The translations under genes and the position numbers were made by a program. Source: Chondrus crispus (taxonomy: Eukaryota; Rhodophyta; Florideophyceae; Gigartinales; Gigartinaceae). From it: a DNA stretch of 64,000 bases. Each line of letters opens with the position of its first letter. Position 1 is the stretch's first letter. The notes below the pieces were generated by a model, which saw nothing but the letters and a program-made list of their open reading frames with translations, ran no database searches and was not told the DNA's origin. The stretch is from contig NW_005179068.1 of assembly GCF_000350225.1 (NCBI RefSeq), positions 130,938 to 194,937 of the forward strand, read 5' to 3'. Below are positions 1 to 11,178 of this stretch, one piece after another.

Positions 1-2058
1 TAAATGCGTCGCGCACTGCGTCCTCCCAAAATTGCGGTAGGAGTGACGCGTGGTGGGGCGCCGCTCTGGCACTCGTAAACAACGTTTTGTTGATCCTTTC
101 AGCGATTGAGTTCTCTTTTGGCTGATGGGGGTGTTGGTTATGTGTTCGACGCTGTGCGCATTGTATGTGGCCTTGGCGTGTGCTGACGTGAACTCTTTTG
201 CGTTGTCGGTTCGGTATGCTCGTGGGAGTTTTCTTGGCTGCGCGAGTGTGTTGAACAATTGCGGTATGATCGCGTTGACTTTCTGTCTTTTTCGTATATA
301 GTACGTGGCGAGGTATCTACTTGCTGTGTCGATGCAAGTGAAGATGTGTTCATTACCGTGTGTGGAGAGTGGGGTTATAGGTACACACGTGTCAGAGCTG
401 AGGTGCTCGGGGTGTGGACGCGGCGTTTGTCGTGCATGCGCGCATGATGCGCAGCTGATGGGGTTTGGGGCGCCTTGTAGGCTGGCGGGCAGGTTGCGTA
501 ATGTGCCCTCTTTGGCCATGCGTTGGAGGGCCTTTGGCGGGGCGTGGTTTAAGGCTATGTGCCATTCGTATGCCTTAGCTGTGTTGTGCATGGCCTGTTT
601 GGGGGTGTGTGGGTTGGGATCGTGGAAATGGCTGATGTTTGGAGCCCTGGTGGCGGCGGGTGTGCGATCGGGTAGCAGTTGTGGCTTCATAGCGGAGGTT
701 TGCGGTTGTTTTGTGCGGCTGGATTGCCGAGTTTGTGTGTGCTTGCTGCTCCTGGTTGCTTGTGTTGGTTTTATTCGAGCGCTTTTGGCTGTGTTCCTGG
801 TTGTTCTTGTTTGCGGAGTCCACGCGTAGGCATGTAGCTTGGGGTGCCATTTGGCTGTACCGATTACAGTTCGGTTTATGTCCCGTATTATTGCCTGTTG
901 GCTGTCGAATGTGACGGAGCAGTTTAGTGGCACTAATGCATGGACAGACACTAGTGTGTATGGTATTTGTGGGCTATGGACAGCTCTGATTGTGACGGGG
1001 TGGCCTCTATTCATATACGTCTGTATCGTGCCGGAATGTGTGCATAGGGTGGTTTGGTTAGTGGCGGTTGTTGATTTTGTGGGTTGGGTTAGTCGGTGCA
1101 TTTGAGGGAGGGGTCGGGAGGTGTGGGTGGAGTGTGCTGCTGAGTCCAAGATGAACATACCCTCTTCTACATATGGTTCTTCGTCTTCGGATGCTGTGTC
1201 CGGTTGATCTTGGTCATTGTACTGTGGCAGGATGGGTTCCATGATGGCCTTAGCCTTGGCGTACGTTCTCTTGCGTGTTGATTTTTGGTATTGGGGGTGG
1301 GTGGGGTCGCGGCAGTCGATGTCCGCGTGTTGTGGGTGCCTGGCGCCTTTTGCCATGTGATATCAGCAGGGGTTCGGGTGGCGGGGGGCTGGTCGGCGGA
1401 CAGTGCGTGGGCGTCCTCATGGGATGGGGTGGTATGCGTTTGATGCAGCTGCCGTCTGTGGCCAAGGGTTGCTTGGGGTGAGTGCTTGACGGTATGTGTC
1501 GATGCGGCTGTACTTGTGGATGAATTCTTTGACGTCTTTGGGTTGCCACGCCAATAGCTGTAGGCCGATGTCCGCGGTGGCTGGGTTTTTCTTGAGGCCT
1601 TCGATCATATAGTCCACAGTGGTGCTCGGGTTGGCTATCTCCGGGAAGCGCGCGGCGATCATCTAAGCACGAATGATGTCGTGTTGTTGAACGTAATCGG
1701 TTGGCGTCTGGCCTGGTGTGAAATGGCATTGCTCGGCGCGTTGCTTGAGGTAGAGATGGTCGCTGACGTTGGTGGTGTCCAGGTGTGCCTTGAGCGCTTG
1801 CAGAATATCATACGGGGTCGGTCGTTAGTCGGGCATGAGGAGCAGGTTGGTGGTATCTGTGGGGATTGTGGCGATCATCTTACCTATGACGAGGTGTTTG
1901 ACTCTTGCGTATGCTTTGATTTCTTGTTCGCAGTCGGGGGCTGTCGGGTTGCCTTCTAGGTTTTCGATTGCGTCTTGTGTATAGGCTGCCGATCGGATGG
2001 CCAGGAGCCATGGTCCGTAGTTGGATCGGTCGAGCTTGGGGATGTATTTGAGGCCCAT
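1..2058 (-). pseudogene. Degenerate Ty1/copia gag-integrase (copia A)
   Basis: Read on the minus strand, 2058-1825 gives a copia gag N-terminus (KLDRSNYGPWLLAIRSAAY, then a helical stretch), and 1662-1417 continues gag in another frame (GLKKNPATADIGLQLLAWQP). Near 1-420 the integrase core appears in pieces: FTCIDTASRYLATYY, then RTDNAKEFTS (second catalytic Asp) and, in a further frame, ERINKTLFTSARAAPHHASL with the catalytic Glu. Several frameshifts and stops separate these segments, so it is not functional. The gag-to-integrase order runs right to left and matches the LTR at about 2302-2415 on its 5' side. RT and RNase H would lie left of the window. The region between about 430 and 1400 is too decayed to assign. 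Confidence 0.75.
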
Positions 2059-2301
2059 GTTTGTGTGGGTGACTGAAAGGACGGTGGGTTGTTTGGGTGG
2101 AGGGGAATGTAAAGGAGTTCGGAGGGGTAGAGCGGGATGTTGATTGATGAGGATTCGGAGAGGTTTCGACGTAGGCGTGTGTGTGGTCGTTCCTTTCCGG
2201 CTGTGTGCAGTGCAGATGCTCGACGTCTGCGAGTGCGTGTAGCGCGATCCATTTTGGTTCAGTCGGTTGTAGTGCGTAGTGGTGCAAAGCGGGCCATAAC
2301 A

Positions 2302-2415
2302 TGATGAGAATATTAATCCTCATAGGGTCATCTTTACTCGCTGTCGCCGTTTCGTGTGTCTAAGTACCGCAAATTACAGACTGCAATGCGGACAGTCTGT
2401 CCTTGCGGTCCGTCC
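2302..2415 (-). repeat. 5' LTR of copia A, 112-bp LTR family
   Basis: Shares the core TAATCCTCAT...GTCTGTCCTTGCGGT with three other sites in the window (9923-10037, 30989-31101 and the reverse complement at 51356-51467). It begins TGATGAGAA. The copy lies just upstream of copia A gag on the minus strand, as a 5' LTR should. The right edge is approximate because this copy has diverged. Confidence 0.65.
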
Positions 2416-3819
2416 CTCCTCAAGCACACTTGCACATTATCTATTTTAAGTACACACGAATCACTTCTACTTTAGAGACATACACACCAGTACGAATAGC
2501 TCATTCTGCGTTTTAAGCGTGGCAAAAGTAGGCAGAACCCTCGTTTTGAAAAGATAACCGCCAGAAAGTTTGGTCCGATTCCTATAATGAGAATGGCAAT
2601 CCGAAAAAGAAGCAGATGGTTGGAAACGGCCTAGTAGTGGTTTGCAGTACATAATTGCCAACATGCATGTACTGCAGGATTACCCATGCCGATAGGCCCC
2701 TACGTCGAGAGTTTTTAGTCCATTTTCTTCTTACAGGAAGAGACGTTTATCTTTCTAATCGATATTTAGGTTGGCTCTAGATAGCCGGGCTTTTCGAATG
2801 ACCAAGCGCTTCACTCCACTAGGTATGGCCATACGGTAATGATAGCTTCTTCTCCGATACGTATATATTTAGATTCTGGCAACATCATTCCGTTGCAATC
2901 AGTGTTCGGTCTCATAGGTCGGTTTAATGCATATATGTAATAGCTAAAAAGCTTGCCTCAGACAAGGCAAATGGCTTGTCAAGTCACACTAGCTACTGTA
3001 GGTACAATGGAAGGGTCGTTCCAAGGGCGTTTCACAGAGTTTTGATTTTTCGTGCCAAAAATTTCAACGCGCACGCCCATGACCGGTTACTTTTGGCCAT
3101 TTCTTTCCTGCGCTTGATCTCTCTTCTTGAGATCCATTCATTGGGCCGCGTTGTACGTGCACGGCCAGGCGCACCCTCGACACTTCCAGATACTCGGAAG
3201 TGTTAGCAGTTCGGAAGCCGCTAACCCGCCGCCCGCTTCCACACGTCCCGGGGCAGGGGCGACAATTGCTCAGACCAACGACGAAGACACCGCATGTTGT
3301 TCCGGCTATCCAAGACTAAGGAATCCGCGGTGATGGCACTTTCAATGCGCCCACCATGCGAAACGTCCCACGCCTAGAAACACGTTTACCACCTCTTCGC
3401 ATGACGCATTTTCCCTCGTGACATGCTTACCTTGGATGATTCCCCAATGCACTTGGGTCAAATGCGATTTGTGCTTTCGAGTGAAGGCACTTGCCAAAAA
3501 AGGGATACCATGGTACAAAATCTCTCGGTATTCGCTCATCGCCTCTTTCGTTCTCGTCAAATTTCCGCCGATACGAATGGCAAGTCTTCTTATGTAGGAA
3601 CAAGAAAATTAAAGCACGAGTTGTTGTCTGTCGATATTGCGCACATAGATATGATACAGCTCAATAATTAGTGTCGAACAGATTGAAGAGTCAAGAAGCT
3701 AGGAAATCGTTAAGATCGAGGGAATGCGGAATAAAAGTTCTGCAAACATGCCCCGCAGGCGTTTATACATTTAGGAAAATGATGCTTGCAAACTTGCGCT
3801 CCTTTAACTTTCTACACTC
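2416..3819. other. No gene recognised
   Basis: Only short open frames of under about 80 codons, without motifs and without agreement between frames. Compositionally ordinary, AT-richer than the flanking LTR elements. I can assign nothing here. Confidence 0.5.
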
Positions 3820-3823
3820 CTGA

Positions 3824-4214
3824 TCATCTTCTCCTCGAAACGGAGTTCTCGCGGTCACGCATTCCCAGCGGTGGTTGGTTGTGACGAGGACAGACAGAAC
3901 ATAGTGTCATCGCTCCCGACCCATGTCGTCGGTAGAGCGAAACAAACAAACAAGGTAGATGATCGCCTTGTCGCTGACAGACAAAGCTTCGGTGTTGCCT
4001 CTCCTTTCCACCACATTTGCGGCAGTTCCCTGATGAGTCGTAGATGTTGATCCCCTTTAGAGGCATTTTCAGAGGAGTTTGAGGGTAACTGGAGCAATGC
4101 TTTCCCGTCAAGCCTTACAATCAAATCCCAACTCCTTTCTGCCGATGTGCGATTTGAATAAAATCCGGAGAGTAAGAGGTTTCGTAAAGTTAACAATCCG
4201 AATACGGTCACCAA
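3824..4214 (-). pseudogene. piggyBac-like transposase C-terminal remnant (candidate)
   Basis: Two overlapping minus-strand frames appear to be one frameshifted sequence: SAERSWDLIVRL (frame 1, around 4130), then LTGKHCSSYPQTPLK and CRKCGGKERQHRSFVCQRQG (frame 2). The arrangement L-T-G-x-H, a proline-rich spacer and a C-x2-C...C cluster near the C-terminus resembles the end of piggyBac-family transposases, where a Cys-rich domain follows the DDD core. The upstream catalytic part is not recognisable nearby, and a frameshift near 4110 breaks the reading. Family assignment rests on this short pattern only; an unrelated zinc-binding remnant is possible. Confidence 0.35.
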
Positions 4215-6451
4215 TTGACGGAATCGTGGTCGCGGGATAATGCTGAGGCAGATAAGAATGGTTGTTTAACAAGCTGTTGTTTTCGTCAGCAACGCCTGGA
4301 AGAGGGAAAGTTGATCGAGCGAGGCGGAGAGAGGTGTCAAGTTAGCTTTCGAATCATCAAAAAGAGTTGATGAAACTTAGTCGCGTTTCTGTCAGATTGT
4401 AAAGACTAGCATTCTTGTTGGGAAACCGTGGATGTTAGGCCGGCTTAAGTATTGCGCGGTGCTGATTCTGTGTGAACGAAGCCAGTAGAAGCATAATCGT
4501 CACTGCACATCATCAGAAATGCCATCAAACACTGTCGCCGAATAAAGCCGCGCGCTCCAGTAATTCTCTGTCTCTAGTTCCGCCTTACAGAAACATCGTG
4601 AACTTGATCGAAATGTATGAAATGTAGATGGAACTTATTCATATTGACTTCCGAAGGCTACGGTACTCGCATTCGCGTGCTTGGTAGGAAGTGAAGGCAA
4701 TAATTTTGCAATGCGCTCGGCTGAAGTCTAAAAGAAAGATAATGGAAGCATCAGTATTTAGTAAATACTATTTACTGACGTTTATTCTTATCAAAGGCTA
4801 CCGGAGAGATTTCTTTTATTGATTCACGCTTCGTGTAAACGGCACATATATTTAAACTTTCCAGTACTTGTGCGGGCGATCGTGTTCTAGAGAACTACGC
4901 TGCAACAGTTGAAGAGACCAGGATGGCTGGTACCCCTCCTGTTCTTCTTATGGGAGACTTAAGAGACTGATACAGCGCAGAAGGGCATGTCATTCAGCGT
5001 CCCGAGATCTCATGTGATGTATGTGTATCCCCCAAACAGATCTAGAGGTATTTTGCGTAAAACCTGCGGTATGAAGGTGGGGTCTCATGAGAACAGCAAA
5101 TGTGACACAGTTGGAAGAGGATCTCGTAAGAACGTATTGATAAAAGGAGGGTGGCCCCTTATTGCGTCTAGCCGAGGCAATTGAATTTGTTTTTGTTGCC
5201 TATAGGAATGGAAACCGCGTTGCTTTCCCACTCATGACGTGCTTGGCATGCAGAATCCTGTGCTCTCCTTCACTTGTCTTGCCCGTTTTCCCCTTATATT
5301 CGCCCTTGAGTGAGAAGGAATGTGTCAGAGTGTCCCAAGAAGCTGAGAGTTTCTAGAATTGGTCTACCCCACTCTATTAATGCTGATAGAAGCATAGGAC
5401 ACCACGTGAGAGTTCGGGGAGACAGAGGCGCTTATATTTCAGAATACACGTCCGCGAATCACTTTGACTGAACGTCAATATTGACAAGGACATAAACGCC
5501 AGCAAAACTCTGCAAATTGTTCGTGAAATGAGCATATATGAAAGGTGATTTCCACTTTACTACAGACCGAAGCATTCAGTGCCAAACATTTAGGACAACG
5601 AAAATGAGAACAGCCTATGACATTTGCTCACTAGTCCAGCATTTCCAAAAGAAGACGGGTTGAACCATTCATCACTACACACAAAACTAGAAATGACAGA
5701 CTACCGGCGATTACAAAAACACTTTGAATCAGTTGTTGCAAGGAATTGTAACTCGAACGTGTCGATAACCTTTTGCGGCTTGACAGGCTTTCATTGGTTC
5801 AAGTGCATGCGGAGTAACTATTCATCCCCGGACGATGTGCGGCCATGCTTGCGGGATGGACCCCGCGGAGGTCCTATTCCGTTCGGTCCATGAGCTCAGC
5901 GCCACCAACAAAATTGCTGATAGCAAAATTGCTGATGGCCCCAAAGTGCACGGCTAAGCGTCGAAGTCGATTCCAATTGCAGACAGTATGAAACGAGAAG
6001 GAATCTGTGACTCTCCAATCAAGCAACTGGCAGAAATCTTGCGTTCCCTGCTTGACACCAAACAATAATCAAGACGCTGCACACCTTCCCAGCTGGACAG
6101 AAGAATTATAATGGCTCGCTGCGCGTCAGCGTAACTGCGCAGAATAAATCTTCTGGAAGATTATCCTGTAAGATTATCCTGTTAGTGGAGATTATCACCG
6201 TTGACGCAAACCAATACAAAGACGTCAGAGACTGGTTACTTTTTCTCGCATGTGAACACCACACATATCTTCATAATCAGTCAGTCAACAATCACTAGAG
6301 ACATTTGTGCGTAAAGAGCGAGCGGTGTATCTAACCCTAATAATGTTCCCTGTTTGAAGAATAGTCTCCCTGTTAGAAGCAGACTATCAGTCGCGTGAGC
6401 CTGTCGTCTTCATATTCATGAGCGTCTGCAAAGCGAAGGCAGGGATGTTGA
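4215..6451. other. No gene recognised
   Basis: About 2.2 kb without a supportable gene. The small open frames on both strands (longest about 89 codons) show no domain, signal peptide or repeat pattern and are best read as chance frames. Confidence 0.5.
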
Positions 6452-6911
6452 TCAAAAGAAAAGAATTGAATGATGCTTCACTCGCATTACCAACACATTC
6501 TTCCAACAGCTATATAGTTCTATGGCGGAGGACATCGCTTGTGTCCGTTGGCAGCGTATCGTCGCCCTCCACAACGACGACACTACCTCTTCATTTGCAT
6601 GTCTCATGAGGACTGATACTAGCAAATCAATTTGTTCAGCGGTCCTGAAGAAGTTCCGTAAGTTATCGGCATATATACACACTCTGTGCCAGTGTCATTC
6701 CAGGGAGACGTTCGCTCCGCTTAGCAATGGAGAGCGCGGTGCCACTCGCACCGCCATTTGGCCGTACCACGAGTTTGCGCGTACCTGCCTCCGCCCGAAC
6801 ATCAATGCAGAGTGCCCGAGCGGTTGTCATGACCTGGTACTCGGCACACAGCAACATCAGCATTGCAGGAACATATCTGTCGGTCAACAACATGATGCTT
6901 CGTACATCCAA
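6452..6911 (-). pseudogene. Fragmentary minus-strand coding remnant, possibly transposase
   Basis: Two adjoining minus-strand frames (6911-6663 and 6682-6452) read with protein-like composition and overlap by 20 bp, suggesting one former reading frame with a shift. The segment SVYICRYADNLRNFF... followed by an Arg-rich stretch could be a broken Y-x-D-N-F-F...R-A-N-R type motif of a piggyBac-like core, and the candidate piggyBac C-terminus lies downstream on the same strand at 3824-4214, but 2.3 kb separates them. I treat this as a weak hint, not an identification. Confidence 0.2.
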
Positions 6912-7037
6912 AGCTTCTGGAATCTAGCGTGGCACTTGGACGCTCGAGTCTCAGGCGGCAACGGTTTTCTTATCTGCTGATCACGACCGCAGCTATGAGG
7001 CCTCGGCTCCCAAACATAAGTCCAATGGTACCAGAAG

Positions 7038-7475
7038 CTACGCGGCAAGCCCGTCAGCATTTCCGGCATGTCCCGTTTGTCCCGGTGCTGGGGGTTGCTC
7101 TTCGGGATGTACTGGGTGTTCATTCTCCGGGACGCCTTGACAATTGGGTAGGTGGTTCGCCTCCCCATTCTGACCTGGGGCGTTCGGAATGTGGGCGTCA
7201 AGCTGGTGCTCGTGGGGCACGTCGTCTTCTTCTTCGCACTCGTCGTTGGGGTCGTCGATGGGCGGGATGCCACAGTGGGGACAGACGGAGCAGCAGACGA
7301 GAAAGCCGTCGTCTAGGTTCTTGCGGTACATGCAGATTCCGTCACACGGGGTGCGATGCTCGTAGTCCTTGCGCGGATACCCGCACGCGATGGGGCGATG
7401 CTCGGCTTGCGGGCGCGCGCACTCGCGACATAGGCCGGCGTCCGAAAAAATGTGCGGACCCTGCAGACGAGGCAT
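7038..7475 (-). CDS. Cys-rich hypothetical protein, 145 aa
   Basis: An open frame starting at ATG 7475 with a dense cysteine pattern in its first 75 residues: C-x2-C (CREC), then C, CDGIC and CCSVCPHC, separated by His/Arg-rich spacers, followed by an acidic run (DECEEEDD) and a Pro/Gly/His-rich tail. The arrangement suggests a zinc-binding module with a disordered C-terminus. No family is recognised. The 5' side contains a Ser/Pro-rich frame (7602-7342, minus) in another phase, so the true start could lie in a shifted or spliced upstream exon. It is not visibly part of a transposon. Whether it is translated is unknown; the cysteine spacing is the main argument for its being real. Confidence 0.45.
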   Translation of the reverse strand: MPRLQGPHIFSDAGLCRECARPQAEHRPIACGYPRKDYEHRTPCDGICMYRKNLDDGFLVCCSVCPHCGIPPIDDPNDECEEEDDVPHEHQLDAHIPNAPGQNGEANHLPNCQGVPENEHPVHPEEQPPAPGQTGHAGNADGLAA

Positions 7476-7923
7476 GGTGCGGGACTGGGGGTGGAGACCG
7501 GGAGCGCGATGGAAGGGAGAGATCAGATGTGTTGGAGGGAGGGAGGGAGAGTGGAGAGGGGGATGGGTCGGCGGGTGAGGAGGACCATTGAGATTGCATC
7601 ATTGGGAGAATATTTTCAACGGGAAATTATTGAGATCGGCGACAGCACGGCATGGAGGTGTGCCGTTGGTGAGTGCAAGAGACGGCCTGCCGAATGGGTG
7701 ATGGTCTTCTCTCGAGCAAATCTTCCACCGATGTTGTTTCACACTACGTAACTTTTAACTCCGTTGCCACCTTTGTTTGTTTTTGGTAGGCCTTGCTTCA
7801 GTTACTTTGCTTCACCTCCGATATTTGTCCGCTTCAAACCAATTGACTTGGAACCGCCTCCCCGCCCGAATAAAACAATCTTGCTAGCTGGAAACATATC
7901 TGCGATTCGGAAACACCAAACAT

Positions 7924-8253
7924 GTGCCAAATGAATTAAAACACCAAATCCCGCTGGTACTCTGTACTGCCGAAAAGGGCCGGTTCTATGTGAAGAGTAT
8001 TTTTCTCAACAAGGATTATTTTCTGGATGCTGTTCATAACCTCCAACAGCATCCATGTCCTGTTTGTCGATTTGTGATGAATACATGCAGTGTTACCCGG
8101 GTGGGCAATCGGATTCTACGACGTGGGCGGCGATTCTGGCGAAACGGGTCGCAAATGGTGGTACTGTATTGCGATGATGGCAGTGACTGTGGCTTTTCAA
8201 ATAGACGATATAACAACCCGGATACTGATCTTCCACGAGACTCGGGACTATAA
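7924..8253 (+). CDS. Hypothetical zinc-ribbon-like ORF, about 109 aa
   Basis: An open plus-strand frame containing HPCPVCRFVMNTC in the middle and QMVVLYCDDGSDCGF near the end, which together look like two cysteine pairs of a small zinc ribbon around an Arg-rich loop (RILRRGRRFWR). The only in-frame start at the left is GTG at 7924; the first in-frame ATG is internal, after the first cysteines, so the real 5' end is uncertain and may be missing or spliced. No family is assigned. It is followed by a gene-poor kilobase and then the MITE at 9196. Confidence 0.3.
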   Translation: MPNELKHQIPLVLCTAEKGRFYVKSIFLNKDYFLDAVHNLQQHPCPVCRFVMNTCSVTRVGNRILRRGRRFWRNGSQMVVLYCDDGSDCGFSNRRYNNPDTDLPRDSGL

Positions 8254-9195
8254 ACATATTGCCTTTCGTCTGCCTTTGTTGACACAAATCGCCGAAACTC
8301 TTCGTCCTCGTAAATTACATTCCTTCACCTCTAAGGGTGTGTCTTAACTTGCCCGGGTTTGCTTTGCTTGTCCGAGTTTGCCGGTCATTTATTAATTTTT
8401 TTAATGTAAGTACACGCCTTTCCCTTACGTTAGTAGTGGACAGGTGTCCTTTCCATTACGTTAGTAATTGTTGAACAGGCTTGCCCGACACGCCATCCTC
8501 AAGAACGTGACCGGCCCTCAGTTCTCGTTGCTCCCACTGTACGAAAGCATGCCGCTGAGGTAAACTCAGTGCGGACAATGGGTACAGTCATTCATCCCTG
8601 GACTCCAGGGAAACGCTCTGGGGCTTGGAGCATTCACCACGTCTACAGTTCCCTGCAATGTTGCCTCCTCGTCTTCGAAAAGCTGAAGGAAAATGTCAAC
8701 GACGAAAAGTCCGCTTCACTTGCAATAAAAGGGGCAGAGATACTCCTAAAAATCATGATAGCGTTAACAAGATTGTTATGAATGCAAGTGCTCCCAGGCC
8801 ACAAGTACCAAGAGAAAAGAGTCACACGGGCAGAAAAGAAATGATTCAGCTCGGGACGCCGGCAATTTATCTGACATTTGGCGATTTATTGCGCGCAGGA
8901 AGAAGAAAAAATTGAGGAGGATCGGCTACAGCGAACAGCGAACAAAACAAAGAGAACTGCAGAAAGAACAGTAAACAGAAGCGAAAAAGCTGAGGGCACA
9001 AAAAAGTCTGGGAAGCATGAAAAGTGGCAAGGCCTCAAAGCCTGTCAACTCAACCAAGAAGCGGGCACAATCAACTGCGGTTCCAAAGGCGCACAAAGGC
9101 CCCTCCCCAACGTGCGTCAATTCCTCATCATTCCCCATCAACGTTGCCGCGTACGCGTTACTTGGTCTTTCTGGTGCCGGTCAAATTACCAAATA
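8254..9195. other. No gene recognised
   Basis: Contains a short imperfect repeat (ttacgttagta twice, about 8420-8470) and a Lys/Arg-rich chance frame around 8878-9190. Nothing else can be supported. Confidence 0.45.
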
Positions 9196-9715
9196 CAGGG
9201 GGGGGGGGGGGGGGTCGCGATATAGTGCCATATTTGTTAGTGCCAGCTCCGATATAGTTCTACCCTTCTGCGGGTGGCACGAATTTTGAGCCAAAAACGA
9301 AGGGTCTCCAGGGAGGCAGTTAGATGGACATGTGTACTGCCCGAGAGCCGCTGCCGCCGCGGAAAGATATTATGCAGTTGCCAACTCGAATAGAGACTAT
9401 GGCGGAAAAAGGCAGGGTCGATGATGCAATTGGACATCTGCAAAAGTGTAGGCTGGCATTTATGGCTGCGAAAAAGGAGGAAGTCAATGCAACGGCTCGG
9501 CAGCTACTACTAACAGAAATGCTTGATTAGACTTGAGTCTGTAGTGAAGATACAAAGCATGAGTGATGGCGTCCTGCGAGCGGTCTTTCTGAGCAGTGAT
9601 GCAAGGAAGTGGTTGCAAAAAAGCCGTAAATCTCATTATCTAACAGTGCCTGGTTCGATATAGTGCCGTTTTCGGCCCACTGACACAGTGTAGCACTACA
9701 TCGCGACCCCCCCTG
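9196..9715. mobile_element. Tc1/mariner-type MITE, 520 bp, TA target duplication
   Basis: Left end reads TA|CAGG...TCGCGATATAGTGCC, right end ...GCACTACATCGCGACCCC...CTG|TA. The ends are inverted repeats of about 25 bp, and the TA dinucleotide on both sides is the expected Tc1/mariner-type target duplication. The left repeat contains a run of 17 G residues (9198-9214); the right has 7 C. An internal frame (9324-9530, 68 codons, ...RIETMAEKGRVDDAIGHL...) reads as a helical peptide and may be a remnant of a larger parent element. A second copy starts at 60882. No transposase is present, so it would depend on one supplied in trans. Confidence 0.75.
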
Positions 9716-9922
9716 TAGACCTTTTTCTAAACATCTGTGTGTTGCCGCACCAATAAAAGAAAATTCGAGGAATCTCTGATCCAGTACGGCTAGAGATTCT
9801 GTATCTCCTCCCGGTTGATTAGCAAACGCAGAGCATCCATCACTACCTGTCTGACCTCATTTGGGCAAGGGGAAGTAGTTTTTCAAGTTAATTTAAAAAG
9901 ATGTTACCAAATTATACTTTCG

Positions 9923-10037
9923 TGGAAGGGTAATCCTCATGGGGTGGCTTTACTCGTCGTCGCCGTCGCTCCTATTAAATACTGTTGTAGACAGACTGTG
10001 ATATGGACAGTCTGTCCTTGCGGTCCGTCATTTTCCA
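9923..10037. repeat. Solo LTR of the 112-bp copia family
   Basis: Contains the family core TAATCCTCATGGGGTGG...GACAGTCTGTCCTTGCGGT with no copia coding sequence on either side. It starts TGGAAGGG and ends TTTTCCA, so the TG...CA termini are kept. I do not see a clean 5-bp target duplication, so it may be old or recombined. Confidence 0.6.
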
Positions 10038-10409
10038 CACTCGCTTTTATTCCGAAGATCTCCTGCAGTGAGCGTACCATTGAAAACCCCTTCACAAGTA
10101 TCATTGTTCTAACGATCCATTTGACCGCCGCCCCTGCTCAGTGCCGGTCATCTGGCTCCCTTCAATGACGGATCTCGCTATGCCATTAGTATTACTGTAC
10201 TAACGCCACTCTGTTTTGACCCCGCCGATTCCAGTCTCTGTGCTTTGATAACCTGGCACGTCAGGGTTGCTTCCCGGCATGACCTCTGCAATTAGGCATG
10301 CCGGCGGCTAGGCGCACCCTTCTCACACCCTACGCTGTCTGATCATTCTGCAAAATGCAGCGCATGTTACTGTCTCATGTCCAGTGCGTTCCTTAATTTC
10401 TTCAATCCT

Positions 10410-11100
10410 TATCAAAACCGTAACAGTTTGTTCTCTGCGTTGGTAGAATATTTACCGAAGTAAATATATGTCTGACTTCAACGTCGAGTCAGATCTTGAA
10501 AAGCCGACCCTTCCGAGAGCGCGTGCCGTGTACGACGGGAACTGTCGGGAGGAGTTGGTCTCTCCGGTTTGTCCACAAACGGGGGGCGTACAGCAGGAAG
10601 GTAGACTATCCAAGGGCAGCGGATGCAACAAGTCACCGTTGCCCGGGGACAGGGCTGCCGAGTTGGATAGGCTGACTCCGTGCGCGAAGTTCTAAGATTC
10701 AAACGCGAACTATAACGCCGAGTGGTTCAACAGTCTCCTCGCTGCTCGGTTGTCAATGCTTGACGCCCTCTCGAGCCTTCGACTATGCCGGACTAGTTGC
10801 ACTAGGCTTTTGGTTGAATTAAAGCACTGTGTTGTTCTGTTCTTTTTGTTCGTTATTGGTTTCTTTTGATATCTATCCGCAAACGTATCTACTTATATCG
10901 CTAATGCAGAGCTACATTCGTAATGCTCCAGCTAGGTGCCTCTCGATAAAGCAAAAACGATGGCCGCTGGCAGGATATTGTATTTGGCGCATATGCCATG
11001 TATGCGATATCAACCCTGAATTTCAGATTCCCATTTCGAGAATCGCAAGCCTGATTTATCATATCCATTTCCTTCGTTGGTTCCATGCGTGCAGATTAAC
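10410..11100. mobile_element. 691-bp insertion with AATCCT target duplication
   Basis: Absent from copy B, where AATCCT occurs once (39911-39916). In copy A the insertion is flanked by AATCCT at 10404-10409 and 11101-11106, a clean 6-bp duplication. It starts TATCAAAACCG and ends GCAGATTAAC. No terminal inverted repeat, LTR, poly-A tail or transposase is obvious. The left half is GC-rich and holds the 75-codon frame at 10468-10695; the right half is AT-rich. It could be a non-autonomous DNA transposon or another short element of unknown class. Confidence 0.65.
10468..10695 (+). CDS. Small hypothetical ORF inside the 691-bp element, 75 aa
   Basis: Starts at ATG (MSDFNVESDLEKPTLPRARA) and ends CAKF. 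It is hydrophilic with four cysteines and no recognised domain. A gag-like or element-specific peptide is possible. Support is weak: a single copy, no conservation test possible here, and a similarly long frame on the opposite strand. Confidence 0.25.
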   Translation: MSDFNVESDLEKPTLPRARAVYDGNCREELVSPVCPQTGGVQQEGRLSKGSGCNKSPLPGDRAAELDRLTPCAKF

Positions 11101-11178
11101 AATCCTGCATGGACACGACTTTGATCGTATGCCGTGAGGCGTAGATCGGGCAGTCAGGTTGCTCCGTCGTGGACTTTA

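Noticed and set aside
305..829. A 174-codon Cys/Val-rich plus-strand frame
   Set aside because: It is the antisense shadow of the decayed copia integrase and gag; the hydrophobic composition comes from T/G-rich complement sequence.
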